The notes beneath the pieces are model-generated. The model did not search any database and was not told the DNA's origin. It saw only the letters and a program-made list of their open reading frames with translations. This document shows positions 8,686-17,286 of a stretch of DNA of 64,000 nucleotides, piece by piece. The first letter of the stretch is position 1, and the number at the start of each line of letters is the position of its first letter. The stretch comes from Limenecus sp048360435. Lineage in GTDB: Bacteria; Cyanobacteriota; Vampirovibrionia; Gastranaerophilales; Gastranaerophilaceae. Made by a program: the position numbers and the translations under genes. Location: the NCBI GenBank assembly GCA_048360435.1, contig DBGCOP010000038.1, forward strand, positions 1 through 64,000, in the 5' to 3' direction.

Positions 8686-10185
8686 TTAGCAGTATTTTTT
8701 TACTGTCTTATCAAGAAGAGCAACAAAAGTTTCTTCATACTTTTTGCAGTTTTCTTCGGATTTGGCTTCGAATCTGAGTGTGAAAACCGGTTCTGTGTTG
8801 CTCTGGCGAATCATTGCAAAGCCGTCTTCCAGAATAATTCTCATTCCGTCAAGAGTAATTATATCTTTTATTTTTGTGCCGAAAAGATCAGGATTCTTTT
8901 CTACTTCTTTTTCCATATCTTCGAGCACTGGTTTTTTGAAATCGTTCGGGCAATGGAATCGAACTTCCTGAGATGTGCAGACACCATTGAAAGGTTCGAG
9001 CATATCTTCTATTTTGAAGTCAGGATTGTTCATTTTATGTTTTGCTATAATTTCTATAATTCTGCATCCGGCATAGACAGCATCATCAAAACCGTAATAT
9101 CTGTCTTTGAAAAAAGTGTGTCCTGACATTTCGCCTGCGAGAATTGCATTTTCTTCTTTCATTTTTGCTTTGATGTAACCGTGTCCGGTTTTTGTCATGA
9201 TAGCGTTTCCGCCCATTTTATTGATTGTGTCATAGAGGACCTGTGAGCATTTCACCTCTGACACAACAGCCGGACATTCACCTCTTCTTGCAAGAGGTTC
9301 AACGATGTCTGTTGCATAAATCAAAAGCAGCTTGTCGCCTGAAATGCTTCTGCCTTGAGAATCAACCACGCCTATTCTGTCAGAATCACCGTCAAAAGCA
9401 AGGCCTATGTCTGCTTTTTCTTTTACCACTGTTTCTTTCAACGTTTTGAGTGTTTTTTCATCACTCGGGTTGGGGTGATGATTAGGGAAAGTTCCGTCAG
9501 GTTCTGTGAAAAGTTCAACAACTTCACAGCCCAGATCTTTATATAACTGTGGAGCAACAACGCCTGCGGTTGCATTCCCGCAGTCTGTGACTACTTTGAT
9601 TCCTCTTCCGACAGAGGCAAATTTTTTCACTATACTTTCAGAATATTGTTCTATTATGTTGTATTTTTTGATAAAACCGTGTCTGACAGAAGTTTCTCTT
9701 GCGTTAAGTTCTGCCATTGCATATTTTTTTACTTCTTTTATTTGGTCTTCTGTTAGAGAGGCTTTGTTGAAGGTCATTTTCAACCCGTTATATTCACTCG
9801 GATTGTGGCTGGCTGTAACTATCAATGCGCCATTAACTTTCCCTTTTCCTATTATATTTTCAGGAATTTGTGCAAATTCTGAATAATATCCTAACGGAGT
9901 AGGAGCCATACCAAGGTTCAGAACATTTGCTCCTGTTGAGGTTACACCTTTTATAAGAGCTTCCGTCAATGAAGGAGAGTGTGTTCTTGCATCCATTGTC
10001 ACTGTAATCCACAAAGACTTTGCTTCGGTTTTTTCGTCGGGATTTGAATTTTTATTCAAATTCTCCAGAACAAATTTTACATATCCTCTGCCGGCGAGAT
10101 AAAAAATTTCTTCTGTTACATCTTCTCCATAGATGCCTCTGATATCATTTTTTCCGAATGCTCTAAAGTCCAGTGTCTTATCCAT
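8686..10185 (-). CDS. phosphomannomutase/phosphoglucomutase
   Basis: 499 residues of the alpha-D-phosphohexomutase family, which interconverts hexose 1- and 6-phosphates for cell-envelope sugar nucleotides. All four active-site elements are visible: TASHNPSEYNGLK with the phosphorylated Ser, the Mg loop FDGDSDRIGVVD, the sugar-binding GEMSGHTFFKD, and the phosphate-binding RQSNTEP near the C-terminus. The family includes ManB/AlgC and PgcA types; substrate preference cannot be read. A GGGAG ribosome site precedes the ATG. The gene converges on the glycine-rich gene across the terminator. Confidence 0.85.
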   Translation of the reverse strand: MDKTLDFRAFGKNDIRGIYGEDVTEEIFYLAGRGYVKFVLENLNKNSNPDEKTEAKSLWITVTMDARTHSPSLTEALIKGVTSTGANVLNLGMAPTPLGYYSEFAQIPENIIGKGKVNGALIVTASHNPSEYNGLKMTFNKASLTEDQIKEVKKYAMAELNARETSVRHGFIKKYNIIEQYSESIVKKFASVGRGIKVVTDCGNATAGVVAPQLYKDLGCEVVELFTEPDGTFPNHHPNPSDEKTLKTLKETVVKEKADIGLAFDGDSDRIGVVDSQGRSISGDKLLLIYATDIVEPLARRGECPAVVSEVKCSQVLYDTINKMGGNAIMTKTGHGYIKAKMKEENAILAGEMSGHTFFKDRYYGFDDAVYAGCRIIEIIAKHKMNNPDFKIEDMLEPFNGVCTSQEVRFHCPNDFKKPVLEDMEKEVEKNPDLFGTKIKDIITLDGMRIILEDGFAMIRQSNTEPVFTLRFEAKSEENCKKYEETFVALLDKTVKKYC

Positions 10186-10250
10186 ATTCGCTCCCTTAAT
10201 TATTTATTAAGTCTATTATTCCATAAAAAACTATAAAGGTAAAATCTATC

Positions 10251-10259
10251 TGTTATAAT
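10251..10259 (+). promoter_or_regulatory. extended -10 promoter, leaderless start of the ABC permease
   Basis: TGT-TATAAT, perfect consensus, 6 bases before the ATG at 10266 with no Shine-Dalgarno in between. Confidence 0.65.
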
Positions 10260-10265
10260 TAACTT

Positions 10266-11129
10266 ATGAAAAAAATCTTTGATGAAAACAGCTTGGGCAA
10301 GCTCTTTCTTCTGCCTGCTTTAATCGGAACGGGGATATTTATAGTTATTCCCGTAGTGTTTTCGTTTTATTTGAGTTTTTGTAAATGGGATTTGCTTTCA
10401 GAAATTCAGTTTGTTGGTTTTGACAATTATATAGAACTTTTAACGGGTTATCAGTTTGGTTTGATAATGAAAAATACCTTTGTGTTTGCATTGTCAACGG
10501 CTGTTATTTCAATTTTGATTCCTCTGGTTTTGGCAGCTGCTTTGAACAATAAAATTCGAGGAACGGAGTTTTTTAAGACCGCTTATTTTTTACCTTTTAT
10601 CACGCCTATGATTGTTGCTGCTATTGTTTGGGAGTGGATATTTGACCCTAATTTCGGATTGTTGAATTATCTGCTCAAAACTAATATAAACTGGCTTTAC
10701 GACGCAAACACGGCAATGATTGCGCTGATTATAGTTTCTTCCTGGAAAATGATAGGATATAACATGGTTATTTTGCTTTCGGGTTTTTCTTCAATAAATC
10801 AGAATGTTTATGAATCTGCCAAAATTGACGGTGCAAATCCTGTGCAGACTTTTTTCAGAATAACGCTCCCTCTGTTGAGTCCGACTATATTTTTTGTTTT
10901 GATAATCACTACAATCTCATCTTTTCAGGTTTTTGATTTGATTTATCTTATGACACAGGGTGGACCAATGGATTCTACGAATGTTCTTGTGTATTGGATT
11001 TACAAAAATGCGTTTGAATTTTTTAACATAGGGGGCGCATCTGCCGGAGCGTATATTTTATTTTTGATAATTCTTATTTTGACAGCTTTGCAGTGGAAAA
11101 TCAGAAAGAAATGGGTTTTTAACGAATAA
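10266..11129 (+). CDS. ABC transporter permease, sugar type (MalF/UgpA-like)
   Basis: 287 residues with about six membrane helices. The EAA loop that docks the ATPase is clear: YESAKIDGANPVQTFFRI followed by TLPLLSP (about 185-210). The family (CUT1) imports oligosaccharides or glycerol phosphate together with a second permease, a binding protein and an ATPase. None of those partners is adjacent, so this is an orphan subunit in this window; the rest may be elsewhere. The next gene, a decarboxylase, is 87 bases away across an inverted repeat. Probably leaderless. Confidence 0.8.
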   Translation: MKKIFDENSLGKLFLLPALIGTGIFIVIPVVFSFYLSFCKWDLLSEIQFVGFDNYIELLTGYQFGLIMKNTFVFALSTAVISILIPLVLAAALNNKIRGTEFFKTAYFLPFITPMIVAAIVWEWIFDPNFGLLNYLLKTNINWLYDANTAMIALIIVSSWKMIGYNMVILLSGFSSINQNVYESAKIDGANPVQTFFRITLPLLSPTIFFVLIITTISSFQVFDLIYLMTQGGPMDSTNVLVYWIYKNAFEFFNIGGASAGAYILFLIILILTALQWKIRKKWVFNE

Positions 11130-11131
11130 TG

Positions 11132-11185
11132 AATATCTGTTTTAACTAATCCTGTTGAGGCTTAAATCCCGAACAAACAGATATT
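11132..11185. repeat. 11-bp perfect inverted repeat between permease and decarboxylase
   Basis: AATATCTGTTT (11132-11142) and AAACAGATATT (11175-11185) are exact complements around a 32-base loop. No T run follows, so it is not a simple terminator. It could be an operator or a leader RNA stem for the downstream decarboxylase. Confidence 0.6.
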
Positions 11186-11216
11186 AGTATGTGATAGTTG
11201 AAAAATCGGAGCGTGT

Positions 11217-12869
11217 ATGATGCTTGAAACTGTCACTGTGGGTGATTATTTAATCAGCGAACTTCAAAAAATAGGCATAACTGAGATTTTTGGTTTGCCT
11301 GGTGATTATAATTTTAATCTTATTGATTCTGTTGAAAAAAATCCTGATGTTAGGTGGATTGGCTGCACAAATGAACTTAATGCAGGATATGCGGCCGACG
11401 GATATGCCAGAGTAAAAGGCTATGGTGCTGTTTTAACAACTTTTGGTGTGGGTGAACTTTCTGCTATTAATGCAGTGGCCGGAAGTTTTGCTGAAAATGT
11501 GCCTGTGATAATGATAGTCGGTGCACCTGAAACCAAATTTATAAGAGATTGTGTTTTAAAGCATCACAACTTTATGGAACCTGATTATTTTGCTTTTGAA
11601 AGTGCATATTCAAATGTTGTACAATCCACTGCTTTTTTAGATTATGACAATCCAAAGGCTGAAATAGACAGAGTTCTTGATATCTTTGTTAAAGAGAAAA
11701 AACCTGTTTATATAGCAGTTCCTGCGGATGTATGCTTATTCAAAATTAACAATGACTCAAAAATCAAACAGCCTCAGAGTAATGAAGTGAATCTTCAAGA
11801 GTCGGTTGAATTTGCATATGGTTTGATAAAAAGAGCTCAGCATCCGATTGTTCTTGCAGATGCTTTGATTGAGCGCAATCTTGCGGTAGAGAGTTTTGAA
11901 AAATTTATAGAAAACAGCGGTATTCCCGTAAGTTCTTTGGTCATGGGAAAGGGAATTGCTGACGAAAATTCTGATTCATTTATCGGAACATATCTCGGGC
12001 ATTTTATGAACAAAGAGGTTTATGACGCTGTCAATTCATCCGATTGTATTATATCTGTGGGTACGATTTTTTCAGATTTCAACACGTTCGGTTTTGATTT
12101 TGGATTTAATCCGTGTGATTTTATACAGATTTTGGGCTCTCACGTTATTATACAAAATCAGGTTTTTGAGGAGGTTTATATGAAAGACTTTTTGGAGACC
12201 CTCTCTGACAGGCTTGAGTATAGAACATTCTCAATTATAAAAAGTAAGTCTGATCTTGGTGAAGTAGGTATAGAGGAGGAAAAGCCGCTTAATTTTGAAT
12301 TTATTTTACCGAGGTTAGAAAAATTTATAAAATCCGGGGATTTGATTTTTGTTGATACAGGTGTTCTGGCTTTTGCTTCAGCTATGTTGACAATGCCTCG
12401 AAAGGCTGTTTTGTACAATCAGTTTTTGTGGGCTTCGATTGGTTGGGCTACGCCTGCTGTTTTTGGAGCTTCAATAGCTGTAAAAAATGAAGACAGAAGG
12501 GTTGTGCTTTTGACCGGCGAGGGGGCTCATCAGCTTACTGTTCAATCGCTCAGCAGTATGATATATCATCGTTTGAAACCTGTGATAATTGTTTTGAATA
12601 ACAAAGGATACACAATCGAAAGAGCACTTTCCAACACTCCGCAGGACAATTTTAATGATATAGCCGAATGGGATTATACCAAGCTGCCCGAGGTTTTTAA
12701 AGGAAGTGTGTGGGCAGCAAAGGCTTCAACAAACAGGGAATTTGACAAGGTTTTGAAACTTGCTGAAAAAGAGTCTGAAAAACAAATGTGTTACATTGAA
12801 ATCTTTACCGATAAAATGGATTTGCCTGTTCTTATGAAAAAATATATAGAATATGAAAAATCACACTAA
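11217..12869 (+). CDS. thiamine-diphosphate 2-keto acid decarboxylase (pyruvate/indolepyruvate type)
   Basis: 550 residues, full length for the PDC/IPDC family. Visible: the N-terminal GLPGDYNFNLID, the catalytic Glu in CTNELNAGYAADGYAR, the paired active-site His in LKHHNF (about 112-116), and the C-terminal cofactor motif GEGAHQLTVQ followed by NNKGYTIE. The cofactor motif normally begins GDG, where the Asp binds Mg; here it is Glu. The family decarboxylates pyruvate, phenyl- or indolepyruvate or branched-chain keto acids to aldehydes; the substrate is not readable. GGAG lies 8 bases upstream of the first ATG of an ATGATG pair. The stop overlaps gmk by 4 bases. Confidence 0.8.
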   Translation: MMLETVTVGDYLISELQKIGITEIFGLPGDYNFNLIDSVEKNPDVRWIGCTNELNAGYAADGYARVKGYGAVLTTFGVGELSAINAVAGSFAENVPVIMIVGAPETKFIRDCVLKHHNFMEPDYFAFESAYSNVVQSTAFLDYDNPKAEIDRVLDIFVKEKKPVYIAVPADVCLFKINNDSKIKQPQSNEVNLQESVEFAYGLIKRAQHPIVLADALIERNLAVESFEKFIENSGIPVSSLVMGKGIADENSDSFIGTYLGHFMNKEVYDAVNSSDCIISVGTIFSDFNTFGFDFGFNPCDFIQILGSHVIIQNQVFEEVYMKDFLETLSDRLEYRTFSIIKSKSDLGEVGIEEEKPLNFEFILPRLEKFIKSGDLIFVDTGVLAFASAMLTMPRKAVLYNQFLWASIGWATPAVFGASIAVKNEDRRVVLLTGEGAHQLTVQSLSSMIYHRLKPVIIVLNNKGYTIERALSNTPQDNFNDIAEWDYTKLPEVFKGSVWAAKASTNREFDKVLKLAEKESEKQMCYIEIFTDKMDLPVLMKKYIEYEKSH

Positions 12870-13438
12870 TTTTTTTTAATAAATCCGTTAATGAGAGCCT
12901 CAAGCTCTTTGAGGGCTTTTTCAAGATCATCATTGACAACTTTGTAGTCGTAGTATTTTGAACATTCGATTTCTCTGTATGCTTCGGCCAATCTGTTTTT
13001 TATGGCTTCTTCATCTTCGGTATTTCTGCCTCTGAGACGGTGTTCAAGTTCTTCTAAAGAGGGAGGAAGTATAAATATGAGTACGGAGTCAGGCAGTTTC
13101 TTTTTAATTTGCAAAGCACCTTTTGTTTCAATTTCAAGAATCAGATTTTCACCTTTGTTCAAGGTTTTTTCAACCCAGAGTTGTTTTGTTCCGTAGAAAT
13201 TTCCGTTGAATTCAGCCCATTCAAGAAATTCACCATTTTCCACGGCTTTTTGAAAGTCTTGTTTGTTTGTGAAAAAGTAGTTTACACCGTCAATTTCACC
13301 GGGTCTGGGGTTTCTTGTTGTTGCAGAAATTGAAAGTTTCAAGTCAGGGTGTTGAACAAGCAGAGATTTCAGGAGAGTGCCCTTGCCTACACCTGATGAG
13401 CCTGATATGACGAATAATTTTCCTTTTTTCTTTTCCAT
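12866..13438 (-). CDS. gmk: guanylate kinase
   Basis: 190 residues. P-loop SGSSGVGKGTLL near the N-terminus, the GMP-binding SATTRNPRPGEIDGVNYFF, and the lid FILPPSLEELEHRLRGRNT are all present. It phosphorylates GMP to GDP with ATP. The minus-strand TATAAT at 13449-13454 lies 10 bases before the ATG, so the leader can only be about 3-4 bases long; there is no Shine-Dalgarno. Confidence 0.93.
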   Translation of the reverse strand: MEKKKGKLFVISGSSGVGKGTLLKSLLVQHPDLKLSISATTRNPRPGEIDGVNYFFTNKQDFQKAVENGEFLEWAEFNGNFYGTKQLWVEKTLNKGENLILEIETKGALQIKKKLPDSVLIFILPPSLEELEHRLRGRNTEDEEAIKNRLAEAYREIECSKYYDYKVVNDDLEKALKELEALINGFIKKN

Positions 13439-13565
13439 ATTGTTAGAAATTATACATTAGATAAGAATAATTTGCAGTATTAAAAAATATTATCTTAAAC
13501 GGAAAATACGATAAAGTATTTTTTCTAAACAGTGCTACGTTCATACTGAAAAAGAAAAGATTAGT

Positions 13566-14891
13566 ATGAATAAAAAGCAAAGTAATCCTAATTACAAAGC
13601 ACTGGTCGGCGCTGCTAGACTCTTGGTTTTTCTGAAACTGAAGAACCGCAGATTGAAAACTTCTTTGGAAAAGAAAGAAGAACTGCTGAAACAAAAAGAT
13701 GAGGAATTAAAAGTTTATATAAACAAATTCCTTGAAAATGAACAAAGATGGGCCGCAGTAAATTATATAAACAAGAATATAAATTCCACTCTAACAATAG
13801 ATTCGATTTATGAATTCATTAACAAGGAGCTGGGAAATCTTCTTGATGTTGATATGTGCGTTTTGAGCACCTTTGATGATGTATGTTGTCAGTATGTTTT
13901 GAATTGTGATGAAAACAATGACAACATCAGGTATTTAAGAACTTTTTTATCCGAGAATTTTTGTTTGGAAAACAATGCAGACATGGATAAAAACACGGTC
14001 ACAAAGATTTTGAACAACAATCTTGCTGACGGTTACAAAGCTGTTCCGTTAATGAATAAGTTAAAAATCTGTGGAATGTTGTTTATTTACAAAAAAGATA
14101 AACCTATTACACTTGAGCACATGAAAGTTCTGGATATGGCTGCGGACAGCATATCAATGGCTCTTGTTAACTCATATCTTTTTTCAAAGATGAAAATGAG
14201 CAATGACAGAAAACTTGAATTTTTAGCACATCTTGCACATGAATTTAAAACACCGTTAAACGCAATAATCGGTTTTGCTTCGCTTATGCATACATCGGAT
14301 TTGAGTCGTGAAAAACACAACAAATTTTGCGGCAACATTCTGGGTGCTGGCAAGCATCTTTTGCAAGTTGTTGAATATACCATGGAAATGGCGAGAGCTG
14401 AAACAGACAAACTCAAGTTATATTATGAAAAATTTGATCCAAACAAAGTCATCCGTGAGGTTTTGGATATATTGGACGAGAAAAGAATTTCAAAAAACAT
14501 AAAGCTTTTGATAAATCTTTGTGACATTGAAATCATTGCTGATAAAAGAAGATTTAAACAGCTTATATTCAATCTTGTGGGAAACGCATACAAATATACT
14601 CATGAAGAAGGTGAAGTCGAGATAAAAACACGCAAAAAAGACAACAATTTTTATTTCGAAGTTCGTGATACAGGTGATGGAATAGCTGCTGATGACCAGT
14701 ATAAAATATTTGAATTCTTTTCTCATTTAAATAAAAACAAATTTGAAAATGATGACGGCTCCGGAGTTGGCTTGTCTTTATGCAAGAAAATTATAAATCT
14801 GCACAAAGGTGAAATAAATTTCAAATCTAAGCTGCATCACGGAACAACATTCTGGTTTACTTTGCCTGTTGAGGTATATGATTCTCTTTAA
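13566..14891 (+). CDS. soluble GAF-domain sensor histidine kinase
   Basis: 441 residues without membrane helices. A basic coiled coil (about 15-65, LKNRRLKTSLEKKEELLKQK) leads into a GAF-like sensor (about 65-205). The HisKA box is LAHLAHEFKTPLNAIIGF, with the phospho-acceptor His near 225. The ATPase domain shows the N box NLVGNAYKYT, G1 DTGDGIA, F box FEFFSHL and G2 GSGVGLSLC. It would autophosphorylate in the cytoplasm in response to a small ligand or redox signal. No response regulator is adjacent. It is followed by a probable terminator and then rpmI-rplT. Confidence 0.85.
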   Translation: MNKKQSNPNYKALVGAARLLVFLKLKNRRLKTSLEKKEELLKQKDEELKVYINKFLENEQRWAAVNYINKNINSTLTIDSIYEFINKELGNLLDVDMCVLSTFDDVCCQYVLNCDENNDNIRYLRTFLSENFCLENNADMDKNTVTKILNNNLADGYKAVPLMNKLKICGMLFIYKKDKPITLEHMKVLDMAADSISMALVNSYLFSKMKMSNDRKLEFLAHLAHEFKTPLNAIIGFASLMHTSDLSREKHNKFCGNILGAGKHLLQVVEYTMEMARAETDKLKLYYEKFDPNKVIREVLDILDEKRISKNIKLLINLCDIEIIADKRRFKQLIFNLVGNAYKYTHEEGEVEIKTRKKDNNFYFEVRDTGDGIAADDQYKIFEFFSHLNKNKFENDDGSGVGLSLCKKIINLHKGEINFKSKLHHGTTFWFTLPVEVYDSL

Positions 14892-14909
14892 TTATTAAAG
14901 AAACTTTAT

Positions 14910-14935
14910 GAAACCTTGCATGGTTTTCTTTTTGT
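14910..14935 (+). terminator. probable intrinsic terminator after the histidine kinase
   Basis: A six-pair stem (GAAACC with GGTTTT, one G-T pair) around TTGCAT is followed by CTTTTTG. Confidence 0.5.
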
Positions 14936-14955
14936 TTTAAAATTGATATACGATA

Positions 14956-14986
14956 GATATTTTGTGGACGGCATGTCACAAATATC
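14956..14986 (+). promoter_or_regulatory. candidate ribosomal-protein leader hairpin before rpmI
   Basis: GATATTTTGTG and CACAAATATC form a ten-pair stem with one bulged T around a ten-base loop (GACGGCATGT), ending 23 bases before the rpmI Shine-Dalgarno. In other bacteria L20 represses the rpmI-rplT transcript through a leader. That role here is inference. Confidence 0.35.
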
Positions 14987-15021
14987 AGAAACTTAACCAA
15001 AACAAAAAAGGAGAAGAAACT

Positions 15022-15231
15022 ATGCCAAAGATGAAAACACACCGCGCAGCAGCAAAACGCTACAAAGTGACTGCTTCCGGTAAAATCTTGAGACGTTCGG
15101 CAGGTACAAAACACTTGCTTGCACACAAAGCTGTCAGCAGAAAAAGAAGACTTTCCGGTATGACAGAAGTGTCTGAAACACATTTGGATTTGATTTCCAA
15201 AGAGTTACCGTACAAAAAGTATTCAAGATAG
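15022..15231 (+). CDS. rpmI: 50S ribosomal protein L35
   Basis: 69 residues starting MPKMKTHRAAAKRYKVTASG, a diagnostic L35 N-terminus. The start at 15022 is set by AAAGGAG about 9 bases upstream; the longer frame is not conserved sequence. A small basic protein of the large subunit, read together with rplT 14 bases downstream. Confidence 0.95.
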   Translation: MPKMKTHRAAAKRYKVTASGKILRRSAGTKHLLAHKAVSRKRRLSGMTEVSETHLDLISKELPYKKYSR

Positions 15232-15245
15232 GAAGAGGTTAAACA

Positions 15246-15596
15246 ATGAGAGTAAAACGCGGAAACGTCTTAAGAAAAAGACATAAAAAAATATTAAAAT
15301 TAGCTAAAGGCTTTATTGGTGCAAGAAGCAGAATTTTCAAGGTTGCTAATACTGCTGTAATGAAAAAATTAAAATATCAATACAGAGACAGACGCAACAA
15401 AAAGAGAACTATGCGCCGTTTATGGATTGTAAGAATCAATGCTGCTGTCAGACAGCACGGTTTGAGCTATTCTAAATTCATGAATGCATTGAAAAAAGCT
15501 GATATTCAAGTAAACAGAAAAATGCTTGCTGAAATGGCTGTTAACGAACCTGAAGCATTTTCGGTAGTAGTCGAAACTGCTAAGGCTAAAGCATAA
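15246..15596 (+). CDS. rplT: 50S ribosomal protein L20
   Basis: 116 residues, standard length. The sequence MRVKRGNVLRKRHKKILKLA and RLWIVRINAAVRQHGLSYS are L20 hallmarks. L20 binds 23S rRNA early in assembly and often represses its own operon. The usual third member of this operon, infC, is 40 kb away at 55043-55573. Confidence 0.95.
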   Translation: MRVKRGNVLRKRHKKILKLAKGFIGARSRIFKVANTAVMKKLKYQYRDRRNKKRTMRRLWIVRINAAVRQHGLSYSKFMNALKKADIQVNRKMLAEMAVNEPEAFSVVVETAKAKA

Positions 15597-15618
15597 AAAA
15601 TTAGTAAAAAAATTTAAC

Positions 15619-15655
15619 AAAATACTCTGAAGGTTTATGACTTTCAGAGTATTTT
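15619..15655 (+). terminator. intrinsic terminator of rpmI-rplT
   Basis: A 13-pair perfect stem (AAAATACTCTGAA/TTCAGAGTATTTT) around an 11-base loop, with the T tract in the descending arm. Confidence 0.88.
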
Positions 15656-15660
15656 TATTA

Positions 15661-15666
15661 TATGAT
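15661..15666 (+). promoter_or_regulatory. -10 box giving a leaderless start at 15673
   Basis: TATGAT is 6 bases before the ATG, directly behind the rplT terminator; there is no Shine-Dalgarno. Confidence 0.5.
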
Positions 15667-15672
15667 TAAATC

Positions 15673-16206
15673 ATGAAAAAATTATTGCTTATCGTCTTAT
15701 CTTTGTTTTTAACAATGCCTGTTTCGGCACTTGTGCTTCAAGGTAATGCACAATTCAACGCTGAAGCGGCAAGAGAAGAAACCTTTAACAATATAAATTA
15801 TGCACTCGGACCGAACGAATTCAGGGATTATTGGACGGACCCGAATCATGATGCAAATTACAGTGCACTTTCAAAAGGTGCAACAAAAGTGGCTAACAGG
15901 CAGCTCTCGCTCTTTTCTGACGGAACATACGGTGTGAGATATTTGAATGATCCTTATCATAATTATTATTATCAGCAAGACGGATCCCTCTTTAAGGTTG
16001 ATGTTTTAAACAAGCCTTATTATGTGTATCCTCACCGCTCTGTTGCATATAACAAATACGGAACTTTCAAAAATGCAACTTTTGTTGTTTCAAAAAACGA
16101 ACAATATCTCTATGATTCTGAAAAAAGACTCATGGGACACTGGGTTGATGATGCTTGTTATGACGGCAAAGGTAATGTTTTGATGCTTAGAAAAACAGCA
16201 GACTGA
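15673..16206 (+). CDS. exported protein, unknown
   Basis: 177 residues with a clear signal peptide (MKKLLLIVLSLFLTMPVSA, cleavage near ALVLQ). The mature part is Tyr/Asn-rich (YWTDPNHDANYS, YHNYYYQQDG) and has recurring short motifs of the kind DGTYGVRYL and NKYGTFKNATF, suggesting a small all-beta repeat fold. I know no family name. Probably periplasmic. The stop is 4 bases before birA, so the two are likely co-transcribed, but no functional link is evident. Confidence 0.6.
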   Translation: MKKLLLIVLSLFLTMPVSALVLQGNAQFNAEAAREETFNNINYALGPNEFRDYWTDPNHDANYSALSKGATKVANRQLSLFSDGTYGVRYLNDPYHNYYYQQDGSLFKVDVLNKPYYVYPHRSVAYNKYGTFKNATFVVSKNEQYLYDSEKRLMGHWVDDACYDGKGNVLMLRKTAD

Positions 16207-16210
16207 TTTT

Positions 16211-16933
16211 ATGAAACTTGTAAAGCTTAAGACTGTTGATTCTACAAATAATTGGGCTCTTAAACATTTTGAGGAGCTTGAAGATTTGACGGTTGTTTAT
16301 GCTGATTCTCAAACCTCCGGCAAGGGTCGTTTTGACAGAAAATGGGTATCGTCGGATTGCGAAAACATTTATGCTTCTTTTGTTTTAAAGCCTCAGAATT
16401 TTACTCACATTGCTAATTTCACACAGTATATGAGTCTTGTTGTTGTTAATGTGTTGAAATTTTTTAATGTATCTGCAAAAATCAAGTGGCCTAATGATGT
16501 GCTTGTTGAGAACAACAAGATTTGCGGAATCTTGTGTGAAACTTATAGAAAGAAGAATGAAACAAAGGGAGTTGTTTTGGGTGTGGGCATTAATTTGAAT
16601 ATGCCCAAAAAGACTCTTGAAGAATTGGGCAGACCTGCTGTTTCGTTGAATCTTGTTTTGAATCGTCACATTGACAGAGATGATTTTTTGAACAGGCTGA
16701 CTCAAGAGTTTTTAAAAAATTATGCTTCTGTTGTTGAAAACGGATTTTTGCATATAAAACAAGGCTATCTTCACAATGTTGAATTTTTAAATAAAAAGGT
16801 CTTTATACAGCAAAGAGACGGAGCTGAAAAGCTGGAATATACTGTCTTAAACGTTACAGATGACGGCAGTCTTGTTGTTTGTAACGACAAAGATGAAGTT
16901 TCAACCATATATTCTGGTGACTTAATTTTATAA
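16211..16933 (+). CDS. birA: biotin--[acetyl-CoA-carboxylase] ligase, short form
   Basis: 240 residues, catalytic and C-terminal domains only. The N-terminal DNA-binding domain of bifunctional BirA is absent, so this is a ligase without repressor function. Motifs: TVDSTNNWAL, the biotinyl-AMP loop SQTSGKGRFDRKW, KIKWPNDVLVENNKICGIL, and GVGINLN. It activates biotin with ATP and attaches it to the carboxyl carrier protein of acetyl-CoA carboxylase. There is no Shine-Dalgarno; it is likely coupled to the upstream gene. Confidence 0.92.
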   Translation: MKLVKLKTVDSTNNWALKHFEELEDLTVVYADSQTSGKGRFDRKWVSSDCENIYASFVLKPQNFTHIANFTQYMSLVVVNVLKFFNVSAKIKWPNDVLVENNKICGILCETYRKKNETKGVVLGVGINLNMPKKTLEELGRPAVSLNLVLNRHIDRDDFLNRLTQEFLKNYASVVENGFLHIKQGYLHNVEFLNKKVFIQQRDGAEKLEYTVLNVTDDGSLVVCNDKDEVSTIYSGDLIL

Positions 16934-16974
16934 TTAATGTAAAATGGTTTAGTTATTAAAATTAAGGATTCGTT

Positions 16975-17265
16975 ATGCAGGACAACAGATCTGAAAATAA
17001 AATTATCATTACTATTTCAGGTGTAGACAGAATAGGTATAGTATCAAAGGTTACTACTGTTCTTGCTGAATATAAAGTGAATATTGAAGACATAAAACAA
17101 TCTATTATGCAGGATTATTTTGTAATGTTTCTGTTCGGGGATATTTCAAGCTCGGATAAATCATTCAAAGAAATCAAAGAAGCTGTCTCAAAAACAGGCG
17201 AGGAGCTTGGTATGGAGATATGGGTTCAAAAGAAACAAATCTTTGACAAAATGCATAATATTTAA
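16975..17265 (+). CDS. ACT-domain regulatory protein
   Basis: 96 residues, essentially one ACT domain: KIIITISGVDRIGIVSKVTT, then VNIEDIKQSI and DYFVMFLFGDIS. ACT domains bind amino acids or other small ligands. In many bacteria this small protein is encoded directly before a DUF711 protein, as here (21-base gap, AAGGA ribosome sites for both). The ligand is unknown. Confidence 0.82.
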   Translation: MQDNRSENKIIITISGVDRIGIVSKVTTVLAEYKVNIEDIKQSIMQDYFVMFLFGDISSSDKSFKEIKEAVSKTGEELGMEIWVQKKQIFDKMHNI

Positions 17266-17286
17266 TTTGTAAATAAAGGAAAAAAT

